8,804 nucleotides of DNA from assembly GCA_017427625.1 (NCBI GenBank), contig JAFRSL010000083.1, positions 1 to 8,804 of the forward strand. The letters run 5' to 3'. This DNA is from Synergistaceae bacterium (GTDB taxonomy: Bacteria; Synergistota; Synergistia; Synergistales; Aminobacteriaceae). A program made the translations under genes and the position numbers. Below, piece after piece: positions 1-6,540 of this stretch; the stretch's first letter is position 1, and every line of letters starts with the position of its first letter. Under the pieces are notes generated by a model that made no database searches, was not told the origin of the DNA, and saw only the letters and a program-made list of their open reading frames with translations.

Positions 1-1
1 A

Positions 2-64
2 AGTCAGGCTGACTGCGATTTAGTGCGCGAAGGAATGAATGTAATCCGCGAAGTTTTGCAGTGA
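2..64 (+). CDS. C-terminal end of an unidentified protein (partial)
   Basis: An open frame enters from the left edge and ends at a TGA at 62-64, giving a 20-residue tail that ends in REGMNVIREVLQ. The charged, helix-like ending resembles the natural C-terminus of a globular protein, and the frame stops just before a terminator-like hairpin, as a gene end should. The next frame stops within the first 25 bases and the other is closed at once. The fragment is too short to name. It would be convergent with the flagellin gene. An open frame this short could also be chance. Confidence 0.4.
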   Translation, partial: SQADCDLVREGMNVIREVLQ

Positions 65-75
65 AACATGGCCAG

Positions 76-113
76 AAGAAAAACACCCCCTCGTTAAAAC
101 TTTGCAAGGGGGT
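76..113 (-). terminator. Rho-independent terminator of the flagellin gene
   Basis: Read on the minus strand, ACCCCCT (113-107) pairs perfectly with AGGGGGT (91-85) across a 15-nt loop. The stem is followed by GTTTTTCTT (84-76), giving a GC-rich hairpin and a T-run. It lies 12 bases after the flagellin stop codon. On the plus strand the hairpin has only a weak T tract, so it would serve the flagellin best, although some activity for the convergent gene at 2-64 is possible. Confidence 0.8.
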
Positions 114-124
114 TAGTGTCTACG

Positions 125-1939
125 CTATGAGTTAATCATTCCCATTATTGACTGCTGACTCTGATTTGCCTGTGAAAGCATCGAGTTGCCCGTCTGTGTC
201 AATATCTGAAGCTTCACGAAGTTCATGTACTCCGTCGCCATATCAGCGTCCTTTACACGGCTCTCGGCTGCTCGCATGTTAAGGCTCGTTTCGGTGAGGC
301 TGTTAGTGTTGTACTCAAGCTCATTCTGATATGAACCCAACTTTGACCGCTGTATGCTTACCTTCCTTATCGCTGCGTCGAGAAGTGTCAGAGACCTTGA
401 AGCCTTCTCCCTAGTCGATACGTCAATCTCGCCAAGCCCAAGAGATTCTGGCCTCATGTCGGCGATGTTGATGTATATATCCTCGCCTCTCCCCTCTCCA
501 ATCTGGAACGCCGTACTGTTATCACGAATGTGAAGCGTCGTCTCGAACGGCTTTGTCTCGCTCTCAAAAATGTAGCGTTTAGAGTCCTCGTCCCATGTTG
601 CTTTGACGTTGGCCATGTTGTCGAACTCAATATCAGCATTGGGGTGAAGAACTCCCTGAATCGTGTTGCCGATTGTGTTGATATTCTTTGCGAGAACTTT
701 CCCAGTGTGAGCGTCATAAACTGTGGCTTTGAATGTATTTTCCTTAGACTCCTGAATCGTAGAAAGCCCCAAAGATTTCAAGAAGTCCTCATTGTCCGCG
801 CTGAACGATAATTCGCCCGCTTTTCCGGCTATGGCACTGCGGATTAAGATCGTTCCCTTACGAGTCTGGAGGCCGCTCGGTGCTTCAACGGGATTTCCGT
901 TTGCGTCAACAATAATTTTCCCGTTATCATCGCGCTGATATATCATTACATCTTCTTTTGCTAGGACAGCTTCGGAAGTGCTAGGTGTTCCGTCCGAGAT
1001 TGTGCAGAAGTTCTCCCTGTTGTTGACATACTTCCCCTGCCCCAAGTCGTCAGCAATAGCATCGTTAATCTTCCGCCTTACATCGTCGATTGTGTCCCCG
1101 CCGTAAACCACAATGTCAGCAGTCTTACCGTCGCCCTGAGTGATGCGTATAGTCTGAGGCTCAGTGAAGTATGACACTCCGCTTGCAGTTTTGAAGGATT
1201 TTATGTTTTCGAGCGTTGCGGGGTGCAATTTCTTCTCGTTCACGGTAACTTCGATTTCTACAGGGTTGCCCTTGCCGTCCAATACAACATTACCATTCTC
1301 GTCCCTCTTGACTGTCTTCTCCGTTATGGGAATTTCCTCCACTGTGTCGAGGTCGATGATGTTGGTCTTCTGGACTTGACCTCTTCCCGGTTTTGCGTGG
1401 ACTTCAATCTTGTAGTTGCCTTCGGTGAGTTTGCGCTGGCCGTATTTGTCGGTTGCTGTGATCGCGCCTGAGACTTTGAGCTGAGTGCTTGCGTTGTCGG
1501 AAGACCATTGAGCTGTCGCGCTGCCGTCAAGAAGCCTCTTCTTGTTGAACGTCGTTGTGTTAACGGCACTGTTTATGTTCTCGCGGAGTTCGTCGATTTC
1601 CGTCTGAATATAACTTCTGTCCTGAGCCGTGAGAGAATCATTAGCGGCCTGAACCGAAAGCTCCCTCATTCTCTGCAAGACCGAGTTAATCTGACCTAAT
1701 CCGCCCTCCGCAGTCTGCAGCATCGAAATTCCGTCCTGCGAATTACGAATTGCCCTGTCAACCCCTGCCGCCTGTGCTGAAATACTCATACCCATCGCGA
1801 AATTCGCCGCATCATCTGCCGCCGTTGCAGCCCGAAGACCAGTTGAGAGTGCGCGGGCAGTCTTCTCGATTGCTTTGTTGGTGGCAGTAATGGCGTTGAA
1901 TGTCATGTTGAGGGTGTTAGATGTGTTCCCTATCATCAT
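125..1939 (-). CDS. Flagellin, with large variable central domain
   Basis: Structural subunit of the flagellar filament, exported through the flagellar type III apparatus. The 604-residue product has the conserved flagellin N-terminal D0/D1 region (about residues 1-140, including NTNK-like ITATNKAIEKT, the RAATAADDAA stretch and LQRMRELSVQAAND at 88-101). It also has the conserved C-terminal region (about 505-604, including RSKLGSYQNELEYN and SRVKDADMATEYMNFVK). Between them is a long insert of about 360 residues with a flagellin hook IN-type segment (about 259-300, around VVYGGDTIDDVRRKIN) and a segment around GELSFSADNEDFLKSLGLSTIQES (376-399). Many flagellins are 270-500 residues, so this one is large because of the middle. 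The start at 1939 has AGGAGG at 1957-1952, 12 nt upstream; a second ATG follows directly at 1936. One cysteine is present (residue 312). The gene follows an unrelated reductase gene rather than other flagellar genes. The family call is secure; the exact paralogue name is not. Confidence 0.96.
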   Translation of the reverse strand: MMIGNTSNTLNMTFNAITATNKAIEKTARALSTGLRAATAADDAANFAMGMSISAQAAGVDRAIRNSQDGISMLQTAEGGLGQINSVLQRMRELSVQAANDSLTAQDRSYIQTEIDELRENINSAVNTTTFNKKRLLDGSATAQWSSDNASTQLKVSGAITATDKYGQRKLTEGNYKIEVHAKPGRGQVQKTNIIDLDTVEEIPITEKTVKRDENGNVVLDGKGNPVEIEVTVNEKKLHPATLENIKSFKTASGVSYFTEPQTIRITQGDGKTADIVVYGGDTIDDVRRKINDAIADDLGQGKYVNNRENFCTISDGTPSTSEAVLAKEDVMIYQRDDNGKIIVDANGNPVEAPSGLQTRKGTILIRSAIAGKAGELSFSADNEDFLKSLGLSTIQESKENTFKATVYDAHTGKVLAKNINTIGNTIQGVLHPNADIEFDNMANVKATWDEDSKRYIFESETKPFETTLHIRDNSTAFQIGEGRGEDIYINIADMRPESLGLGEIDVSTREKASRSLTLLDAAIRKVSIQRSKLGSYQNELEYNTNSLTETSLNMRAAESRVKDADMATEYMNFVKLQILTQTGNSMLSQANQSQQSIMGMINS

Positions 1940-1975
1940 GATAGATCTTTGCCTCCTGCTGAAAAATATAACTCT

Positions 1976-2010
1976 GCTTTGAATTTCGGCATGAATGAGG
2001 AAAATTTTTA
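1976..2010 (-). promoter_or_regulatory. Candidate sigma-28/sigma-D promoter for flagellin
   Basis: On the minus strand, TAAA (2010-2007) is followed after 16 nt by GCCGAAAT (1990-1983). This is close to the flagellar sigma factor consensus, TAAA then about 15 nt then GCCGATAA or GCCGATAT. Transcription would start near 1976, giving a leader of about 37 nt that contains the AGGAGG at 1957-1952. The TAAA overlaps the TAA stop codon of the upstream reductase gene. The pattern is visible in the sequence; promoter activity is inferred. Confidence 0.7.
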
Positions 2011-3156
2011 CCGCCCGAAAATTCTCGCTGCCTCGCTCATGTTCTCCCTTATGCTGACACCGAAAGGACAGCGTTTCTCACATGCACCGCACTTTATGCA
2101 CTCCCCAGCGTGATGCTCAAGGACTGCGTAATGTTCCCTCACTGTCTCAGGGATATTCTTTCCCGACTGTGCGAGGTTGAGGAATTTTGTTACGGAGGCG
2201 ATGTCGATCTTCACGGGGCAAGGCTCACAGTGCGAGCAGTACATGCAATGACCCTTCCAGCTAATCTTGGGGAACGACGCAAATGCAAGCGCGTAGTCCT
2301 TCTCGCTCTCTGACACTGACTCGTAGGCTATTGCTTCCTTCAACTGTTCGGCCGAATGCGCTCCGGCAAGTACACATGAGACAGCAGGACGGCTCAATGC
2401 GTAGGCAATGCACTGGTTGACGGTCAAAGCTGCTCCTGCCGGGGACATTTCCGCGCTCAGTAAGTCTCCGCCCCCGAAGCACTTCATGACGGTTATTCCG
2501 ACTCCGAGTCTCTGGCATGTCTCGTAGAGCTTCTGACGTTCCGGGTCCATGTTGGTGAGATGGTCGGCGTAATTCTCGTCGGCCCAGAGGTCTTCAACGT
2601 CCTCGCTCGCGGGCTGAAGGTCATAGCATGGGTTGACGCTGAACATTAGGACCTCGATTGCTCCGGCTTCGACAGCTTTCAGTGCGACTTGAGGATTGTG
2701 TGAGCTTAAGCCGATATGGTGAATCTTTCCGGCGGCTTTGAGTTCGCGGGCGTAATCGAGGATTCCGTTGCGGGCAATGTCGTCCCAGTCGCTTAGAGCG
2801 TCGCAGTAATGTATCATTCCGACATCAATGTAATCCGTCTGAAGTAGCCTCATCATTTCCTCGAAACCTGCCTTTACTTCGGCAAGATTCCTCGTCCTCA
2901 TGTACTGCTCATTCTTCCAGACTGAACACAAGTGCGACTGTATGATGAATTTCTCACGTCGTCCTTTGAGAGCTTTGCCGACAGCTGAACGCAATTCAGG
3001 ATTCGATGAGTAGAGGTCGAAATAGTTAATGCCCGACTCTTCTGCGATGTCGAAAAGTTTTGCACACATGGTGCAGTTTTCCTCAGTCATTCCTTCACAG
3101 CCCATTGCGATTTCGCTGACCTTGAGTCCTGTTGAGCCTAATTCGCGGTAATTCAT
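2008..3156 (-). CDS. Aldo/keto reductase-like protein with C-terminal Fe-S domain
   Basis: Probable cytosolic oxidoreductase of the aldo/keto reductase superfamily (COG1453-like type with a ferredoxin-like tail); the substrate is unknown. The 382-residue product begins MNYRELGSTGLKVSEIAMGC, the usual TIM-barrel opening. It continues through INYFDLYSSN (43-52), LQTDYIDVGMIHY (105-117) and KIHHIGLSSHN (144-154), the last typical of barrel strand 5. The C-terminal part carries two cysteine motifs: CxxCxxCxxCP at 304-314 and CxxCxxCxxxCP at 353-364, suitable for one or two 4Fe-4S clusters. Of the classical Asp-Tyr-Lys-His tetrad, Asp47 and His116 are recognisable, but the Tyr and Lys positions appear replaced (Asn52; IIQSH at 71-75). 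The start at 3156 is supported by GAGGGGG at 3173-3167, 10 nt upstream. It lies upstream of and in line with the flagellin gene, with no terminator between, so readthrough is possible. It is divergent from the Rpn gene. Confidence 0.9.
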   Translation of the reverse strand: MNYRELGSTGLKVSEIAMGCEGMTEENCTMCAKLFDIAEESGINYFDLYSSNPELRSAVGKALKGRREKFIIQSHLCSVWKNEQYMRTRNLAEVKAGFEEMMRLLQTDYIDVGMIHYCDALSDWDDIARNGILDYARELKAAGKIHHIGLSSHNPQVALKAVEAGAIEVLMFSVNPCYDLQPASEDVEDLWADENYADHLTNMDPERQKLYETCQRLGVGITVMKCFGGGDLLSAEMSPAGAALTVNQCIAYALSRPAVSCVLAGAHSAEQLKEAIAYESVSESEKDYALAFASFPKISWKGHCMYCSHCEPCPVKIDIASVTKFLNLAQSGKNIPETVREHYAVLEHHAGECIKCGACEKRCPFGVSIRENMSEAARIFGR

Positions 3157-3181
3157 GAAAATTTTTCCCCCTCTTGAAATT

Positions 3182-3194
3182 TGAGTGTATTATA
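3182..3194 (-). promoter_or_regulatory. Candidate -10 element for the reductase gene
   Basis: A perfect TATAAT is present on the minus strand at 3194-3189. Transcription would begin near 3182, leaving a leader of about 25 nt with the GAGGGGG ribosome binding site before the ATG at 3156. No convincing -35 sits 16-18 nt upstream (AAGCGT at the 17-nt position), and there is no extended TG motif, so this is only a likely promoter. Confidence 0.45.
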
Positions 3195-3235
3195 ACGGCT
3201 AAATCCTACATACGCTTTTTTGTAAGACATCACTG

Positions 3236-3264
3236 TTGACAGATATTGTGGCTTCTGGAACAAT
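3236..3264 (+). promoter_or_regulatory. Candidate promoter for the Rpn-family gene
   Basis: A perfect TTGACA (3236-3241) is followed after 17 nt by AACAAT (3259-3264), a 4/6 match to the -10 consensus. The predicted start near 3271 leaves a very short leader containing AAGGGA (3273-3278), 10 nt before the ATG at 3289. It lies about 40 bp from the divergent reductase -10, so the two promoters share one short regulatory region. Confidence 0.5.
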
Positions 3265-3288
3265 AATAAAAAAAGGGACTCAGAAGAA

Positions 3289-4134
3289 ATGGATAAGTTA
3301 AGAGAACGAGAAAAGAAATGGCAAAATTTGACGCTTGCGGATGATTTTCTTTTCTGCAAAATCATGTCTGATATATCGCTTTGTTCAGAAATGCTTCATC
3401 GTATATTCCCTGAACTGGATGTGAGCGATATTAGGCCAGTTGAAACGCAGAAAGCAGAAAAACTAGCACTCCATATTCGAGGAGTAAGGTTTGATGTTTT
3501 TACTCGAATAGCTAGGGATATATTTGACGTTGAGGCGCAAAAACGGAGACTGAAAGATTTGCGAAAGAGGCCAAGAGCATATCATATCGTGATGGGTTAT
3601 GATTGTCTTAATGTTGACACGTTGAAGAAGTCCGGAAGCTATGAGGATTTGCCGAATACATATGTGATATTCATCTGCATGTTTGACCCTTTTGGGAGGG
3701 GGCGGCATATATACAGTTTCCAGAACTACTGCACGGAAGATAAGGATATTGCGCTCGGTGATGGAGCATATACTGTGTTTCTGAACACGAAAGGAAGGCT
3801 CAAAGATGTGAGTCCAGAGCTGAAAAGATTTCTGGACTTTGTAGGTAAGAATAAAGTGAGTGAAGACGCTTTCATCAAAGCGTTAGATGAGAAAGTAAGG
3901 GAAGCGAAGGAAAATACTGAATGGAGGTCAGAGTACATGATGCTATTGACAAGAGAAGACGAGATCGGGGCAGAGAAATTTGCGGAAGGAGTTGCTGTTG
4001 GCGAGAAACGTGGTGAGAAACGTGGTGAGAAACGTGCACAACGTTCAATCTATGAAAGGCTTGTAGCTGATGGGATGCCAGCTCGAAAAGCTTCAATGAT
4101 GACGGGCTGGAACATAAAAGGAGAAAAATCATAG
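3289..4134 (+). CDS. Rpn family PD-(D/E)XK nuclease / putative transposase
   Basis: The 281-residue product matches the Rpn recombination-promoting nuclease/putative transposase family (PDDEXK_2, the TIGR01784 type). Family members are DNA endonucleases linked to RecA-independent recombination; the role here is inferred. It opens with NLTLADDFLFCKIMSD (13-28), a family signature. The likely catalytic core is GVRFD (65-69, Asp69) followed by VEAQ (81-84, Glu82-x-Gln84), then RAYHIVMGYD (96-105). After a charged linker come three GEKR repeats (238-249), then a helical tail with a MTGWN motif (271-275), like the LLAxGxsxxxIxxxTGL ending common in this family. It starts at the ATG with AAGGGA 10 nt upstream. 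It ends 33 nt before the AraC-type regulator gene on the same strand, so it could be co-transcribed with it. By eye it is more AT-rich than the rhamnose genes. No inverted terminal repeats or target duplications were found around it. Confidence 0.87.
   Translation: MDKLREREKKWQNLTLADDFLFCKIMSDISLCSEMLHRIFPELDVSDIRPVETQKAEKLALHIRGVRFDVFTRIARDIFDVEAQKRRLKDLRKRPRAYHIVMGYDCLNVDTLKKSGSYEDLPNTYVIFICMFDPFGRGRHIYSFQNYCTEDKDIALGDGAYTVFLNTKGRLKDVSPELKRFLDFVGKNKVSEDAFIKALDEKVREAKENTEWRSEYMMLLTREDEIGAEKFAEGVAVGEKRGEKRGEKRAQRSIYERLVADGMPARKASMMTGWNIKGEKS
4000..4035 (+). repeat. 12-bp in-frame tandem repeat, three copies
   Basis: Three adjoining units, GGCGAGAAACGT (4000-4011), GGTGAGAAACGT (4012-4023) and GGTGAGAAACGT (4024-4035), differ at one base only. 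They encode Gly-Glu-Lys-Arg three times near the C-terminus of the Rpn-family protein. Copy-number change would keep the frame. Similar charged Gly/Glu/Lys-rich repeats are common at this place in Rpn-family proteins. Confidence 0.95.
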
Positions 4135-4167
4135 AGTACAGTCGAGAGTTTCTGCTATCATATCCGC

Positions 4168-5118
4168 ATGAACTCGAAAATCATTCAGCACCTCAGTGTA
4201 ATAACGGAAGAAGAGCGCGAGATTCTCGCCGGAAGTAAGAAGATCGACCGCAAAATTTACATGGCCGGAGACCGAGATATTATCAGCGGCGATAAATTAC
4301 TCCCTCATGGCAAGAACATCATGATCCGTCCTCACACGAGGTTCATTCATTTTCCCGAACACACTCATGATTATGTCGAGTTCGTATACATGTGCAAGGG
4401 TACGACGAGGCACATCATCAACGGAACACCGATAGCCTTGAAGCAGGGCGAGTTGTTGATGCTAAGTCAGCACGCAAAGCAGGAGATTGATTCGGCAGGA
4501 AGAGATGACATTGCCGTGAACTTCATCGTAAAGCCGGATTTCTTTCACGGCGTGCTCTCATTCTTGGGCAACGAGGAAACTCCGCTGCGGCGTTTCATAC
4601 TTAGCTGCATTACCGGTGAGAGGGGGGTGGGGTACTTGTACTTCAAAGTCGCAGATGTCCTTCCCGTTCAGAATCTCGTCGAAAATCTTTTGTGGATTCT
4701 CATCAAGCAGCCCTCGAACAAGCGCGGCATATATCAGCTCACTATGGGCCTCCTTTTCGTTGAACTTCTCGAATGCACAGACACGTTAGAATTTTCGTAT
4801 GAGTCCGAGAGCGTAATCATGAAGGTACTGCGATACATTGAGGATAATTACAGAACAGGAAGCCTCAACGAGATTGCGGGGATACTTCACTATGGACACA
4901 CAACGCTTTCACGCCTGATTCAGAAGAAGACAGGGCGGAACTTCACCGAGCTTCTTCAGCAGAAAAGACTCTCACAGGCAGCATGGTTTCTCTTAAACAC
5001 GGACGAAAGAATCGATGACATCGCCGAGCTTGTAGGCTATGGCAATATGACGCACTTTCACAGGCTTTTCACCGAGTTTTACGGCAAGAGTCCCAAACAT
5101 TACAGGGACTGCACATAA
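4168..5118 (+). CDS. AraC-family transcriptional regulator, probable rhamnose operon regulator
   Basis: Cytosolic DNA-binding regulator of 316 residues, the usual AraC-family length. The N-terminal half is a cupin-type sensing domain, with RPHTRFIHFPEHTHDYVEFV (54-73) and MCKG (75-78). The C-terminal half holds two helix-turn-helix units: about 231-255 (SLNEIAGILHYGHTTLSRLI) and about 281-309 (IDDIAELVGYGNMTHFHRLF, then FYGKSPKHY, the AraC signature end). It lies immediately upstream of rhaB, in the same direction, so control of the rhamnose genes in response to L-rhamnose is a reasonable inference; there is no direct evidence for the ligand. The start at 4168 keeps the N-terminal extension (ITEEEREILAG) seen in similar regulators as I recall them, but no Shine-Dalgarno sequence precedes it. 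A later ATG at 4261 would cut off that region. Symbols such as rhaR or rhaS are withheld because it is not clearly orthologous to the E. coli proteins. Confidence 0.9.
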   Translation: MNSKIIQHLSVITEEEREILAGSKKIDRKIYMAGDRDIISGDKLLPHGKNIMIRPHTRFIHFPEHTHDYVEFVYMCKGTTRHIINGTPIALKQGELLMLSQHAKQEIDSAGRDDIAVNFIVKPDFFHGVLSFLGNEETPLRRFILSCITGERGVGYLYFKVADVLPVQNLVENLLWILIKQPSNKRGIYQLTMGLLFVELLECTDTLEFSYESESVIMKVLRYIEDNYRTGSLNEIAGILHYGHTTLSRLIQKKTGRNFTELLQQKRLSQAAWFLLNTDERIDDIAELVGYGNMTHFHRLFTEFYGKSPKHYRDCT

Positions 5119-5144
5119 TGATACTTTTTGCGGTCTGATAGTCA

Positions 5145-5173
5145 TTGCAAAATCGCACCTCATATCTCATAAT
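5145..5173 (+). promoter_or_regulatory. Candidate sigma-A/70 promoter for the rha operon
   Basis: TTGCAA (5145-5150; 4/6 to TTGACA) and CATAAT (5168-5173; 5/6 to TATAAT) are separated by 17 nt. They lie in the gap between the regulator gene and rhaB. The start would be near 5180, giving a leader of about 53 nt to the ATG at 5233. The imperfect -35 fits an activator-dependent promoter, as expected for AraC-type control. No clear direct-repeat operator was recognised just upstream. Confidence 0.6.
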
Positions 5174-5232
5174 TACACCATTCAGGAATTTTCATCAACC
5201 ACAAAATAATGTTACAGGAGTTCTTTGAGGGC

Positions 5233-6498
5233 ATGAAATATTATCTTGCTGTCGATATAGGTGCGTCTTCGGGCCGTCATCTCTTAGGCTGGAGGGAAGA
5301 CGGCGAAATTAAAACCAAAGAAGTCTACCGTTTCCCCAACGGCGTTAAGGAAGCGGACGGTCATCTCACGTGGGACATTGGGGCTTTGCTCTCGCACGTC
5401 AAACGCGGAATTGATGAAGCACTCAAGGCTTCAACGGAGATTTCGAGTCTTTCGGTTGACACTTGGGGTGTCGATTACGTTCTCATGAAGGGCGACGAGG
5501 AAGTCCTGCCGTGCTACGCCTACCGTGATACGAGGACTGAGGCGGTGATCCCGGAGGTGCATGGGATTATTCCGTTTGATGAGCTTTACGCTAGGACGGG
5601 GATTCAGTTCCAGACGTTCAACACGGTTTACCAGCTTTACGCGGACAAGAAGGCTGGAAGGCTTGAGGGCGTTACGGATTTCCTGATGATGCCGGAGTAT
5701 CTTCTCTACAAGCTCTGCGGGATGAAGTCCCACGAGTACACGAACGCGACGACCGGCGGAATGGTCAGCGCGAAGACAGGTCAATTTGACACTGAGATTA
5801 TCGCAAAATTAGGTCTACCGTCTCACTTGTTCCAGCCCCTTCAGAAGCCCGGCACAAAGTTAGGGACGTACAAGGGCATTCAGTGCGTTCTATGCGCCAC
5901 ACATGACACAGCGAGCGCGGTCGAGGGTATACCTATGGAGGGAAGCGAGATTTACATTTCATCGGGGACGTGGAGCCTTCTCGGTGTCAAGTCAGAAACT
6001 CCAATAACGACACCCGAAAGCATGGCCGCAAACTTCACCAACGAGGGCGGTGTGGGCTACATTCGATACCTCCGCAACATCATGGGAATGTGGCTGATTA
6101 ACAGGTTACGTGATGAGCTTTGTCCGGGAAAAGACTTCGGCGAGATTGTGAGTGAGGCTGAGGCTGACTCGTTCGACGAAATTGTTGACGCTAATGATAA
6201 ATCATTCCTTGCCCCTGAGAGCATGAAGGACGCTTTTGACGCTAACCTTTCAAAGAAGCCCGCGAATTTTGCAGGTTACTTCAGGTGCGCTTACCGTTCA
6301 CTTGCCATGACGTACAAGAAAGCTGTCGACGAGATAGAGTCAGTAACAGGCAAAAGATATCACAGCATATATATAGTCGGCGGTGGAGCGAAAAATTCGT
6401 TCCTCAACCATCTCACCGAAGAAGCATCGGGAAAGACAGTTATCGCTCTCCCGATAGAAGCTACGGCGTTGGGCAATCTAAAAATACAAATGATTTAA
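5233..6498 (+). CDS. rhaB: Rhamnulokinase, C-terminally shortened
   Basis: FGGY-family kinase that phosphorylates L-rhamnulose with ATP to L-rhamnulose 1-phosphate. Landmarks in the 421-residue product: MKYYLAVDIGASSGRH (1-16, N-terminal phosphate-binding strand), SLSVDTWGVDYVLM (72-85), YAYRDTRT (95-102), THDTASAV (223-230, with the probable catalytic base Asp225), YISSGTWSLLGV (241-252), NEGGVGYIRYLRNIMGMW (270-287), and YIVGGGAKNSFLN (380-392, nucleotide binding). The start at 5233 is chosen because family proteins begin at this MxYYLAxDIGASSGRH and AGGAG lies at 5216-5220. An in-frame ATG at 5209 has no ribosome site. The reading frame ends directly after EATALGNLKIQMI, where family members continue for roughly 35-55 more residues (E. 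coli RhaB is 489 residues, others about 460-490). No missing tail is found in the other two frames after the stop. It may be active, weakened or decaying. It lies first in the rhaB-rhaA-rhaD order. Confidence 0.92.
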   Translation: MKYYLAVDIGASSGRHLLGWREDGEIKTKEVYRFPNGVKEADGHLTWDIGALLSHVKRGIDEALKASTEISSLSVDTWGVDYVLMKGDEEVLPCYAYRDTRTEAVIPEVHGIIPFDELYARTGIQFQTFNTVYQLYADKKAGRLEGVTDFLMMPEYLLYKLCGMKSHEYTNATTGGMVSAKTGQFDTEIIAKLGLPSHLFQPLQKPGTKLGTYKGIQCVLCATHDTASAVEGIPMEGSEIYISSGTWSLLGVKSETPITTPESMAANFTNEGGVGYIRYLRNIMGMWLINRLRDELCPGKDFGEIVSEAEADSFDEIVDANDKSFLAPESMKDAFDANLSKKPANFAGYFRCAYRSLAMTYKKAVDEIESVTGKRYHSIYIVGGGAKNSFLNHLTEEASGKTVIALPIEATALGNLKIQMI

Positions 6499-6503
6499 AT
6501 CCA

Positions 6504-6540
6504 CGCAATAGCAGCAATAAAACGCTCTCCCGCTATTGCG
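6504..6540. repeat. Perfect 9-bp inverted repeat between rhaB and rhaA
   Basis: CGCAATAGC (6504-6512) and GCTATTGCG (6532-6540) are exact reverse complements separated by 19 nt. The left arm lies 6 nt after the shortened rhaB stop. No T-run follows, so it is not a typical terminator. It could be an RNA stem that sets relative rhaB/rhaA levels, a regulator binding site, or the trace of a small insertion. The left half also contains a direct repeat of GCAATA (6505-6510 and 6514-6519). Confidence 0.8.

Noticed and set aside
530..1699. Plus-strand open frames opposite the flagellin gene
   Set aside because: They are short, show no recognisable motifs, and lie entirely within a well-supported flagellin gene on the other strand.
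4000..4035. Tandem repeats as a CRISPR-like array
   Set aside because: The units are contiguous 12-mers with no spacers and lie in frame within a gene.
5209..5232. Earlier ATG for rhaB adding eight residues (MLQEFFEG)
   Set aside because: No ribosome site precedes it, the AGGAG would lie inside the gene, and family proteins begin at the MKYYLAVDIG position.
5431..5784. Minus-strand open frame of 117 residues inside rhaB
   Set aside because: Antisense to conserved kinase motifs, with no domain or convincing start signal.
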